Assembly (NCBI GenBank): GCA_938028465.1
Contig: CALJAA010000011.1
Span: forward strand, 1 to 64,000
DNA from: an uncultured Granulosicoccaceae bacterium
Lineage (GTDB): Bacteria > Pseudomonadota > Gammaproteobacteria > Granulosicoccales > Granulosicoccaceae
Direction: 5' to 3'
DNA: 64,000 nucleotides
The position numbers and the translations under genes were made by a program. Below are positions 57,415 to 64,000 of this stretch, in pieces. Positions within the stretch are counted from its first letter, which is position 1; every line of letters begins with the position of its first letter. Below the pieces are notes generated by a model that saw only the letters and a list, made by a program, of their open reading frames with translations, was not told the DNA's origin and did not search any database.

Positions 57415-58631
57415 GGCTGAACGATTCTCACCGTACTCTCAGATTTTGCGATCAATACCCGGGCTTCTGATTTGAGTTCTGGATATTGATCAATGTATTG
57501 ATTCATTAGCGACTCCGCGATTTCATCCAATTGCTTTGCATCACATAGCATAAACAAACAACCACCATACCCACCACCACTAAAGCGATTACCGTAAACA
57601 CCTGGAAGTGTATTGGCGATTTCATGCAAGGCGATAAGCCACTCACTACCACTTTCATAATCATTAATAGAGCTTTGACATGAAGCTTTCATAAGTTGCC
57701 CAAATGTACTCCAGTCTCCCCGCTGCCAAGCGGCAGCACCTAATTGCACACGGGAAATTTCAGAATAAACATGGCTAGCTCTACGCTTCAATAGATCGGG
57801 CAACTGTGCAAGTGCTGCTTCACTGCGGTGCTGCTCGGGAACATCACCTAAGCGATTGGCATTAACATCAAGCAGACGAGCCGCTTGCTGACATTCAGAA
57901 ACTCTAGTATTGAAAGGGGAACCGGCCAGATCGCGAGACACGCCTGAGTAGCACATCAAGAAGCACACTTCAGAAATATTCGGTGGATCAACAACAAGCT
58001 GCGCTTCCACTTTGTTTACATCGAGCACGGTTAAATGATTTTGCCTTGCAAAGGCTATCGACATTTGATCTTGAATGCCATTATTCAAACCCCGATAATC
58101 GTTTTCGACACGACGGGACAACTCAACGAGCTCCTCTGCGGTTAACGAAAAACCGTTAACATCAGCCAGCGCTGATAAGTAGGCAAGAATAACCGATGAA
58201 GACGAACTCAAGCCACCACTAATCAAGGTACCAAACACAACCGCCTCGATTCCCTTATCCAACGTTTGATAATTTGCAAGCGCTGCAAACGATGCTCTAG
58301 CCATGGCATCCCAGCCATAATTGTCTTGTAATTCAGCCGAGGTAAAGACCGCCGTCTCCCAATTGCTACCATTTATGCAGCAATGAACCGTACTGGTAGC
58401 ATCCATAGTAGGCCAGAAACACAATAAGGTATATTGATCAAGGCAACGAGCAAGGACCGGCCCACCTTGATGATCGACATGCGCCCCCAACGGGTTAAAA
58501 CGATAAGGTGAGATAACTACTCGTGGAGCCGAAGCTTGACTGACTTGCCTCTTTGCTTGCACCAAGCAGTCATCCACGAAAGAGGACAACGTCGGGGCAT
58601 GCAGGGAGTCATGGGACATACCAATCGACAT
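57411..58631 (-). CDS. GHMP sugar kinase, galactokinase/galacturonokinase-like
   Basis: 406 residues from ATG 58631; the frame also opens at a TTG (58694) with AAGG before it. The N-terminal motif reads SPYRFNPLGAHVDHQGG, where galactokinase normally has GRVNLIGEHTDYxxG. The Glu-to-Ala change and HQGG are like plant galacturonokinase as I remember it. The ATP loop is GGLSSSSSVILAYL and the C-terminal block is NRFSGGGYGGCLFML. Substrate may be galacturonate, galactose or a relative. Coupled to a nucleotidyltransferase gene. Confidence 0.78.
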   Translation of the reverse strand: MSIGMSHDSLHAPTLSSFVDDCLVQAKRQVSQASAPRVVISPYRFNPLGAHVDHQGGPVLARCLDQYTLLCFWPTMDATSTVHCCINGSNWETAVFTSAELQDNYGWDAMARASFAALANYQTLDKGIEAVVFGTLISGGLSSSSSVILAYLSALADVNGFSLTAEELVELSRRVENDYRGLNNGIQDQMSIAFARQNHLTVLDVNKVEAQLVVDPPNISEVCFLMCYSGVSRDLAGSPFNTRVSECQQAARLLDVNANRLGDVPEQHRSEAALAQLPDLLKRRASHVYSEISRVQLGAAAWQRGDWSTFGQLMKASCQSSINDYESGSEWLIALHEIANTLPGVYGNRFSGGGYGGCLFMLCDAKQLDEIAESLMNQYIDQYPELKSEARVLIAKSESTVRIVQP

Positions 58632-58694
58632 AATTTGGTTAGAAGGTTGTGAATAAGCAGCGCTTATTTTGCCGTAAGCCCCACACACTAGCAA

Positions 58695-59036
58695 CCGCGC
58701 CTTAATGGATTAAAATCGATACAGCTCACTGCCTGTAGCATTTATGCTATTTGATTAATTTTTTAGCACCACACCTAGGCATATTAACGACCGGCTTAGT
58801 GGGATTAGTAGTGAAAGTTATGTTAAACAAAAAGAAGAACTTTATTTGATTCAAGTAAACAGTGAACGTAAAAAAAAAATGAGGCAAACTGGCGGTTACT
58901 CACTGACGTTATAGTGGGCTGCCTTGTTACTGATATTTAATGGCTATGGCGCTATCAAGAAACAGTATTCTCATATAGCGCCATATACAAACAGGATTAA
59001 TTCTTAATAGCCGTTTATAGCTAAGCAATTGACTTA
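58695..59036. other. 342-base intergenic region with a large hairpin
   Basis: An exact 11-bp inverted repeat, TATGGCGCTAT (58945-58955) / ATAGCGCCATA (58975-58985) with a 19-base loop, lies about 50 bases past the stop of the SPW-type gene on the minus strand. It may end that transcript, but there is no T run. A ten-base A tract (58870-58879) and a small TAGCAT-TT-ATGCTA dyad (about 58737-58750) are also present. No ORF is supported. Confidence 0.45.
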
Positions 59037-59405
59037 TTAAGCTGTTGCCATTACGGCAGTTGTAGGCTTGTGCAAGCCGACCACAGCAAGTACTGTTACC
59101 CCTAAAACGATGTAGTAGTAAAGATCCAAGCCTTTAAAACCCAATACAAGTGGCAACACAACAAACGCGGCACCCACCATGAAATCCACCGCTAAGTGGA
59201 ACTTATACGGTAATACTTTAATAACACCCGTTTCATGATCGGTAAGAAAGGTAAGTACAAAAGCGGCTACACCTGTAACTACTGACAACCACATAGCAAT
59301 CGGGTTGCTCGCACCAATACCAAGAATAAATGGCATGGCAATCAAACCTAAAGCGACGGGGTAATCGATGTACGCGTGGAATTTCTGTGAAAATAATTGC
59401 GGCAT
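59037..59405 (-). CDS. SPW-repeat-like membrane protein
   Basis: 122 residues with four hydrophobic segments in two related halves: AYIDYPVALGLIAMPFILGIG and HLAVDFMVGAAFVVLPLVLGF. The halves resemble the SPW repeat of small bacterial membrane proteins. Function unknown. No signal peptide; inner-membrane location expected. Confidence 0.7.
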   Translation of the reverse strand: MPQLFSQKFHAYIDYPVALGLIAMPFILGIGASNPIAMWLSVVTGVAAFVLTFLTDHETGVIKVLPYKFHLAVDFMVGAAFVVLPLVLGFKGLDLYYYIVLGVTVLAVVGLHKPTTAVMATA

Positions 59406-59711
59406 TACTGTTCTCCTAGTTCAGTTGTGCTAACTATGAGGCTTGTAATCGGATAGCGTTCCCGCCTGAGCATGCAGATCGTTCCGCATTCTTTGCTGAT
59501 CGTTCTAATCAGCGATTTTTATTGGATATTCCCTATATAACGCAACTTGTATCACGTAACTACCGCTAATTATTGTATTTTGCAAACTAGAATGGAAATC
59601 CAGACAAGATTAAAAATGGACCCACCCCGTGAGGCACCTAGCCCGCATACCCGGGGATAGCTGTAAAAGCGGAGATGCGGGAAGCCATTCATCACCGACC
59701 AATATAAGTCA
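59406..59711. other. 306-base intergenic region with degenerate dyads
   Basis: Contains GCTGAT-CGTTCTA-ATCAGC (59495-59513), followed on the plus strand by TTTTT after GA. Around 59625-59690 a CCCGC/GCGGG-rich stretch looks like a decayed copy of the palindromic repeats at 29847 and 63367. Promoters for the SPW-like gene should lie here too. No ORF is supported. Confidence 0.35.
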
Positions 59712-60542
59712 TTAGACATCAGTTGGAAGTGAGAAGCCAGGGATCCAATCGTAGATCAGCGCAAACAACACCGCTGCAAGCAATAAGCGATACACCATAA
59801 AGATAAAGAAGCCCATTCGCTTCACTACCGCCATCAGTATAGCAATAGCTGCAAGTGCCGCGAAGAAGGTTAGTAATGCAGCCCACAATGCATCCGCAGG
59901 AATACTCTCACCCAACTGTACAACTTCAATAGCGGTAAAAGCACCCGCGGCAGCGATCGCTGGAATGCCTAACAAAAATGAAAATCGAGCGGCTTCTGCC
60001 CGCTCAAAACCTAGAAGGCGTGCAGCTGTCATCGTGATGCCAGATCGGCTAGTGCCCGGGATGAGCGCCAGTGCTTGTGCACCGCCAATAATCATTGCTG
60101 GCGATAGTTTCATGTCTTCCATGATTTTACTGCGTTTGCCTACTACATCAGCTACCCAAAGCAATATGCCAAAAATCACTGCATTCCAGGCCACCACCTT
60201 TACACTTCTGATTAGTTCGTATGCACCAGTCAGTTTGAGTGCAGCGCCAACCGCTAAAGCCGGTATCGTTGCTAAGGCAATGTAGCCTGCCATTCTCGCG
60301 TTATCCGTCATATTGCGTTGAAGCAAATCGACTGTGCCTTTTAACAAGTTGAGTACATCACGCCAAAAGTAGACAATAACAGCAAACAACGAACCTACAT
60401 GTACCATGACATCGGTCACGATGCCCTGATCCGGCCAACCTGTTAACGCCGGGATCAGCATCAAATGGCCAGACGAGCTGACGGGTAGAAACTCCGTTAA
60501 GCCCTGGACAATCGCCAGAACAAAGATTTGCTCAATACTCAT
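59712..60542 (-). CDS. uppP: undecaprenyl-diphosphatase
   Basis: 276-residue integral membrane enzyme (BacA/UppP) that dephosphorylates undecaprenyl diphosphate to recycle the lipid carrier for cell-wall polymers. Catalytic motifs are both present: GLTEFLPVSSSGHLML (about 15-30) and LIPGTSRSGITMTAARLLG in the middle. About eight membrane helices and the normal length. Single gene. Confidence 0.95.
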   Translation of the reverse strand: MSIEQIFVLAIVQGLTEFLPVSSSGHLMLIPALTGWPDQGIVTDVMVHVGSLFAVIVYFWRDVLNLLKGTVDLLQRNMTDNARMAGYIALATIPALAVGAALKLTGAYELIRSVKVVAWNAVIFGILLWVADVVGKRSKIMEDMKLSPAMIIGGAQALALIPGTSRSGITMTAARLLGFERAEAARFSFLLGIPAIAAAGAFTAIEVVQLGESIPADALWAALLTFFAALAAIAILMAVVKRMGFFIFMVYRLLLAAVLFALIYDWIPGFSLPTDV

Positions 60543-60735
60543 ATTCGGTACTCAGTTCAATCAAAACACATACTCAGGGCGAATTATGCACAAATGCAGT
60601 GCTTTGTTAGTGATGGATAGCTCATACAGCTGGGCTTAACAAAGAATTACAGCTATTACGCAAAGAGTAGGCCGCCAACCCCCACTTAACTGGAGAAAAG
60701 TGTGACAGAGGCAGCGCTTGGCGTGTTATTTGACT

Positions 60736-61098
60736 CTAACTCAGAAAGACAGCAACCAAGCCCAATAGCGCTGGCACCGACTGAACAAAGAGTATTTTTC
60801 GCTCAGCTGTTACGGCGCCAAACAGCCCTGCCACCAGCACACAGCTTAGAAAAAAGAGTGCCACGTTCTTTTGCCATAGCGGATCACTAATTAATAAGGA
60901 CCAAATCAGCCCTGCCGCCAAAAAACCGTTGTACAGCCCTTGGTTAGCCGCCATCGCTTTCGTGGGTTCAAACAAATCATGAGGAAAGCTTCTAAATATC
61001 TTAGGCCCACGGCTTGTCCAAAGAAACATTTCCAGAACCATGATGTAGATATGCAGTAACGCAACAAGCACGATAATTGATTTGGCTGCCATTAGCAT
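60736..61098 (-). CDS. DUF1304 membrane protein
   Basis: 120 residues with four hydrophobic helices. The family pattern is HIYIMVLEMFLWTSRGPKIF and AANQGLYNGFLAAGLIW. DUF1304 proteins are small inner-membrane proteins with no assigned function. Upstream lies a divergent strong promoter for the next unit. Confidence 0.82.
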   Translation of the reverse strand: MLMAAKSIIVLVALLHIYIMVLEMFLWTSRGPKIFRSFPHDLFEPTKAMAANQGLYNGFLAAGLIWSLLISDPLWQKNVALFFLSCVLVAGLFGAVTAERKILFVQSVPALLGLVAVFLS

Positions 61099-61271
61099 TA
61101 GTTGGATTCCTATTATTGATAACGGTCGTAAACGTACATGATGTTATTAAGAAACAAGTTTAACTCAGTTAAAAAAAATTCAAACAATGCGAGATTGCTT
61201 TGAAAAACACTACACGCTCTCAAAATAATAACGTTGGCAGCCATACTGGCGAAATTAATTTCAATTTACGG

Positions 61272-61299
61272 TTGACACCCCTACTTTACTCTATATAAT
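61272..61299 (+). promoter_or_regulatory. consensus sigma-70 promoter
   Basis: TTGACA (61272-61277) and TATAAT (61294-61299), both perfect matches to the consensus, with 16 bases between. Transcription should start near 61306. Such perfect promoters usually serve stable RNAs or highly expressed genes. The unit that follows ends at a strong terminator at 61566-61604. Confidence 0.85.
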
Positions 61300-61338
61300 T
61301 GCGCGCCCCGACTAACAAGAACTAACGCAGACAAAAAG

Positions 61339-61530
61339 ATGTTTTTGCTAAACAAACAAAGACGAATTCAAGCAAATGTAACAGCGCGGTTTTCACAGTT
61401 TGCTGCTGCCCTTGCTTGCACTCGTATTGAAGAGCAATGGATCTGTGCGCGTATGAGTCAGCCGATACCCGGCCCGACCTTGTTACTCGTAGCATCACGT
61501 AAAAATGATGAAAAACTAATTTGTAGCTAA
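61339..61530 (+). CDS. 63-codon ORF of unknown function within a stand-alone transcript
   Basis: Lies between a consensus promoter and a strong intrinsic terminator. The product would be 63 residues, basic, with three cysteines and no membrane segment. It has no clear Shine-Dalgarno sequence (only AAAAAG before the ATG) and no recognised family. The about 300-base transcript may instead be a non-coding RNA that contains this frame by chance. After the stop come two hairpins, GCAC-ATT-GTGC (61531-61541) and CTGGCT/AGCCAG (61541-61560). Confidence 0.4.
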   Translation: MFLLNKQRRIQANVTARFSQFAAALACTRIEEQWICARMSQPIPGPTLLLVASRKNDEKLICS

Positions 61531-61565
61531 GCACATTGTGCTGGCTACCCGGCCAGCCAGTTTAC

Positions 61566-61604
61566 AAAAGCCCTGGTTGGATTATCCGGCCGGGGCTTTT
61601 TTTT
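61566..61604 (+). terminator. strong intrinsic terminator
   Basis: 15-bp stem (AAAAGCCCTGGTTGG paired with CCGGCCGGGGCTTTT, allowing G-T pairs) around a 5-base ATTAT loop, running into eight T (61597-61604). Textbook rho-independent terminator for the unit starting near 61306. It also insulates the downstream RNA/slipin locus. Confidence 0.93.
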
Positions 61605-61734
61605 GCCTCGGAAAAATAGGCATGTGAGCTAGCACTGGTATCAACGGCACCGATTCTATAGGTCGGCCCTGTGCGTTCTCGACGTTTACGCGTATCGATT
61701 ACGTATGCAGATACTAACTGTGGCCCACACGCAC

Positions 61735-61958
61735 CAAAAGGTAGCTCAATTGGCAGAGCACAGGATACACATTCTGGTGTTTAAGGTTCGAGTCCTTAAC
61801 TTTTAAGTCCCTTTCACGGACCCTTTGAGCGAAAGCTCTATTAACGGCCGAAAGGCCGAACGGGAAAGCCCCCGTTGATGTGTGAAGAAACTGATTGCAA
61901 CGATGTTGCATTCAGCGAAACACTATTTCAACAGCAGTGCATGAGTTTGCATGCTGTT
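61735..61958 (+). ncRNA. tRNA-like element followed by six hairpins, upstream of slipin
   Basis: 61735-61806 folds as a tRNA. D arm GCTC/GAGC with loop AATTGGCA (61744-61759), anticodon-like arm with 7-base loop (61761-61777), 4-base variable region, T arm TAAGG/CCTTA with loop TTCGAGT (61782-61798). The acceptor stem is weak: five pairs (A2-T71 to G6-C67) flanked by a C1-A72 and a G7-A66 mismatch. It lacks CCA, has A at position 33 instead of U, and has an A-G mismatch in the anticodon stem, so it is not an ordinary tRNA. Then follow GTCC/GGAC (61807-61821), GAGC-GAAA-GCTC (61827-61838), CGGCC-GAAA-GGCCG (61845-61858), AACGGG/CCCGTT (61859-61876), CTGA-TGCAAC/GTTGCA-TCAG (61891-61915) and AACAGC/GCTGTT (61930-61958). 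Two GNCGAANG-type strings are present, the motif described for bacterial Y RNAs. Identity as a Y RNA is inference. Confidence 0.65.
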
Positions 61959-62182
61959 CAAAGTACATAGCACGATCAAGATAGCGACGCGCTGTGTTTG
62001 CTTGCAAATGAGTTATGCGTAAAACGTGTAGCACACCTGCTCTCATTCACCGCCTATTAACACTTGCTTCCGCTATGCACCACGACAGCATCCACTTGTG
62101 TTCTGCGGGGCCTACCCGATATTGCAATGGCATTAACAGGGGTTGATGCTGTGTAGAAAACAGACCAACAAGGAGAGAAAAC
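61959..62182 (+). other. remaining slipin leader
   Basis: Non-coding stretch between the structured RNA and the slipin ATG. TTTG-CTTG-CAAA forms a small hairpin near 62000. An exact 8-bp dyad ACAGCATC (62085-62092) / GATGCTGT (62145-62152) encloses 52 bases. A very good ribosome-binding site AAGGAGAG lies about 5 bases before the ATG at 62183. No separate promoter was recognised, so the RNA and slipin may share one transcript. Confidence 0.5.
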
Positions 62183-63343
62183 ATGGTCAATCTAAATTTT
62201 TTAATGAATAAAACTGTCGTGGCGCCGTACCAACGCGCGTTTCGTATGAAAGATCAAACTGTGCAAGCGGTACTACAGCCAGGTGTTTACTGGACGTATC
62301 CATTATGGAATCGCGATGAGATTCGCGTGTTTAGCACTGTTGATCAAAAGTGCGATTATGTGCACATGGATACGTTAGCGGCGACACAGCCAGAATTGGT
62401 AGAGCGATACTTTGACGTGGCTAATCTATTGGATACTCAAGCAGCATTGGTGTACATCAATGACAAATTGAGTGACCTACTAGCACCAGGTACACAGCAC
62501 TACTACTGGAAAGACTTAGCTGATGTACGCATTGAGGTTATTGACCTTGATCAAACGCTACGCGTTGATAGTGATGTCGCAAATCTGCTTAGCCGCAACC
62601 AACGACTGCGACGCGGTAGCGAATTGCTAGGTGCAACAATCAGCACGCTTGTTGGTGAACAGCAAGTCGCTATGCTATACGAGAACGAAGTGTTGCAAGA
62701 AGTACTGCAACCTGGTTTTCACATGTTCTGGAAGTTCGCACGAAAACTGCGACTGAACACAGTGGATACTCGTTGGGAAATCGTTGATGTTAGCGGCCAA
62801 GAAATCTTGACCAAAGATCGTGTGAGCCTACGAGTTAACTTGTCGGCAACTTATAAAGTAGTTGATCCCATTATGCTGGAAAACTCTGTGCAACGATTAG
62901 ACACCTACTTGTACCGTGAACTGCAGCTAGCGCTACGACAAGCAGTGGGTACTCGCACGCTTGATGAATTGCTTGTTAACAAAACTGCGCTGGATAGTAT
63001 GATCAGCGAAGGTGTCGACGCTAGCTTGAAAGGCATTGGTATCGAGATGGGTAGTATTGGTGTGAAAGACATCATCCTCCCCGGTGAGATGAAAGATATT
63101 CTTAACCAAGTAGTACTGGCTGAGAAAAACGCGCAAGCGAACAACATTCGTCGTAGAGAAGAAACCGCTGCAACTCGCTCACTAATGAATACAGCAAAAC
63201 TGATGGCAGATAATCCGCTGCTGGTTCGCTTGAAAGAGCTAGAAGCGTTAGAAAAAGTAACGACCAACATCGATCGAATCACTGTATTCGGTGGAATGGA
63301 TGGCGTTATGCAGGACCTGGTTAAAATCGACCAACGAGATTAG
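62183..63343 (+). CDS. slipin (SPFH/band-7 family) protein
   Basis: 386 residues. The central SPFH/band-7 domain is about 160-310 (DTRWEIVDVSGQEILTKDRV, LSATYKVVDP, LQLALRQAVGTRTLDELL, GIGIEMGSIGVKDIILPGEM), followed by a charged helical tail (about 310-360). The N-terminus is not a clear transmembrane anchor. A motif with LxPGxxxxW occurs three times: residues 21-54, 90-125 and 165-197. Slipins scaffold membrane microdomains. Some bacterial slipins of this longer type are encoded in RtcB RNA-repair operons. No rtcB is in the window. The leader holds a tRNA-like structured RNA. Confidence 0.85.
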   Translation: MVNLNFLMNKTVVAPYQRAFRMKDQTVQAVLQPGVYWTYPLWNRDEIRVFSTVDQKCDYVHMDTLAATQPELVERYFDVANLLDTQAALVYINDKLSDLLAPGTQHYYWKDLADVRIEVIDLDQTLRVDSDVANLLSRNQRLRRGSELLGATISTLVGEQQVAMLYENEVLQEVLQPGFHMFWKFARKLRLNTVDTRWEIVDVSGQEILTKDRVSLRVNLSATYKVVDPIMLENSVQRLDTYLYRELQLALRQAVGTRTLDELLVNKTALDSMISEGVDASLKGIGIEMGSIGVKDIILPGEMKDILNQVVLAEKNAQANNIRRREETAATRSLMNTAKLMADNPLLVRLKELEALEKVTTNIDRITVFGGMDGVMQDLVKIDQRD

Positions 63344-63366
63344 AAGTCGATGTGCTGGGTATCACC

Positions 63367-63447
63367 TGTCATTCCCGCGCAGGCGGGAATCCACGCATAC
63401 GAATAACGTTTATCGTATGCTGGATCCCCGCCTACGCGGGGATGACA
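63367..63447. repeat. large palindromic REP-like element
   Basis: Left unit TGTCATTCCCGCGCAGGCGG... (63367-63393) and right unit TGGATCCCCGCCTACGCGGG... (63421-63447) are near-exact inverted copies. The inner dyad GCATACGA/TCGTATGC adds to the stem. Same family as 29847-29960. It lies just after the slipin stop and probably ends its transcript. It also creates a false ORF with an RRRES...DPRLRGDD pattern. Confidence 0.82.
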
Positions 63448-63485
63448 TAACTACGCGCGATGACATGCTTACGCGAAAATGACAC

Positions 63486-63848
63486 CTACCGCCGAAAGCC
63501 CGTTTCCATCGTAAAGTAAGTTGGGGATAGATCTTTTAGTGGTTCTTGAAGTGCTGCAATTTCAGATGCAGGCGCATGTACTTCCAGTAAATCCAGGCTG
63601 GCAATTTTTAGCGCTGCCTGCAGAAGCTCGTCAACATTGCCTAAATGATTTAGAATTCCAGCTGCACTAGTATAGCCCTCTCTACAGTGAGCTCGCTGCC
63701 CGCTGAAACTAAACCCATAAAACGTGACATCAGCTTCTGATTTAGTGCGCTCTACCATTTGCTCACCGAGTGCTTTAAATTCGTCGAGCTTTCCATCTTG
63801 AACAGTGAAGTAGGGAACCAAAGTACACACTGTATCTTCTAATGCCAT
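63486..63848 (-). CDS. ABM-like ferredoxin-fold protein
   Basis: 120 residues, no signal peptide. The pattern (TLVPYFTVQDGKLDEFKALGEQMVERTKSE, FYGFSFSGQRAHCREGYTSAAGILNHL) is like the antibiotic-biosynthesis-monooxygenase/dimeric alpha-beta barrel group. The true reaction is unknown, and many such proteins are not monooxygenases. It is convergent with slipin. From 63849 to 64000 only its promoter region is seen. Confidence 0.7.
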   Translation of the reverse strand: MALEDTVCTLVPYFTVQDGKLDEFKALGEQMVERTKSEADVTFYGFSFSGQRAHCREGYTSAAGILNHLGNVDELLQAALKIASLDLLEVHAPASEIAALQEPLKDLSPTYFTMETGFRR

Positions 63849-64000
63849 TGCCTTTCTCCATGATGATGTCAGCTAAACAATATCACGGAGAAATCATTAA
63901 CACGATAAGTCAAAATACATTTAATTTACAAAACGTGGATAAAATGCACCAACTACTCCTGTAGTGGGTAAAGCAACGTAATGTACTACGGCTGTGGGTT

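Noticed and set aside
61621-61734. Sigma-54 promoter for the slipin leader (as for rtc operons)
   Set aside because: A GG...GC pair exists near 61637, but the spacing is 8 rather than 10 bases and the flanks do not match.
61735-61806. Ordinary tRNA gene (anticodon CAC would be valine)
   Set aside because: A at position 33, no CCA, first and seventh acceptor pairs missing and an anticodon-stem mismatch. It is listed as a tRNA-like ncRNA instead.
61714-61911. Minus-strand ORF across the structured RNA
   Set aside because: Runs antisense through tRNA-like and tetraloop structures and shows no ribosome-binding site or domain.
63291-63482. 63-codon plus-strand ORF overlapping the slipin end
   Set aside because: Its RRRES...DPRLRGDD pattern is the well-known false translation of the REP-like palindrome at 63367-63447.

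Overview
The window is about 64 kb of chromosome from a gammaproteobacterium with moderate GC content. The housekeeping genes (hrpA, argS with a downstream SPOR protein, priA, a three-gene pntA/pntB transhydrogenase, hemH, uppP) fit that class. A full Sox sulfur-oxidation cluster, PhoX, PuuD and many exported proteins suggest an aerobic, probably aquatic organism able to oxidise reduced sulfur. Genus and family cannot be told from the sequence alone. I see no insertion sequence, integrase, prophage, rRNA operon or CRISPR array.

Left part (1-20 kb): minus-strand housekeeping genes. hrpA runs off the left edge, then come a SPOR protein, argS, the Tat-exported phosphatase phoX and priA. A 591-base gap (10216-10806) with four DnaA-box-like 9-mers around an AT-rich core precedes pntB-pntAB-pntAA. 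PntAA carries an unusual C-terminal helix-hairpin-helix extension. hemH diverges from pntAA. A three-gene envelope operon (calcium/peptidoglycan-binding lipoprotein, HEAT protein, serine hydrolase) and a proC-like/lysE pair follow.

Middle (20-36 kb): a two-gene exported unit (amidohydrolase fused to a YtkA-like domain, plus a MauG-type dihaem peroxidase) behind a palindromic promoter. Next come a Calx-beta/DUF11 protein, an MFS transporter, a thioredoxin-fold DUF255 protein with a C-terminal DsbD-like domain, a membrane adenylate cyclase, a lipocalin, a partial urate-degradation operon (puuD, uraD, permease) and a DGPF/ECF sigma factor pair.

Sulfur region (36-48.7 kb): a divergent sox locus. 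Leftward are soxX-Y-Z-A-B-C-D, a small cytochrome c, a flavocytochrome c flavoprotein and a rhodanese/MBL fusion. Rightward are a thioredoxin (soxS/W-like), an ArsR regulator (soxR-like), a YeeE/YedE transporter (soxT-like) and an MBL hydrolase (soxH-like). Having SoxCD predicts complete thiosulfate oxidation to sulfate. Two AT-rich palindromes in the divergent promoter are candidate SoxR operators.

Right part (48.7-64 kb): a frame-disrupted fibronectin/beta-helix lipoprotein gene with a DUF6502 partner, metabolic genes (SDR, N-demethylase-like Old Yellow Enzyme, enoyl-CoA hydratase, cupin), a sugar-kinase/nucleotidyltransferase pair resembling uronic-acid salvage, small membrane proteins and uppP. 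The end is the most intriguing part. A self-contained transcription unit (consensus promoter, 63-codon ORF, strong terminator) is followed by a non-canonical tRNA-like fold plus six consecutive hairpins. That RNA lies ahead of a band-7 (slipin) gene whose protein contains three copies of one N-terminal motif. Slipin genes occur next to bacterial RNA-repair (Rtc) genes and tRNA-mimicking Y RNAs in other bacteria, so this RNA plus slipin is the best candidate here for an undescribed system.
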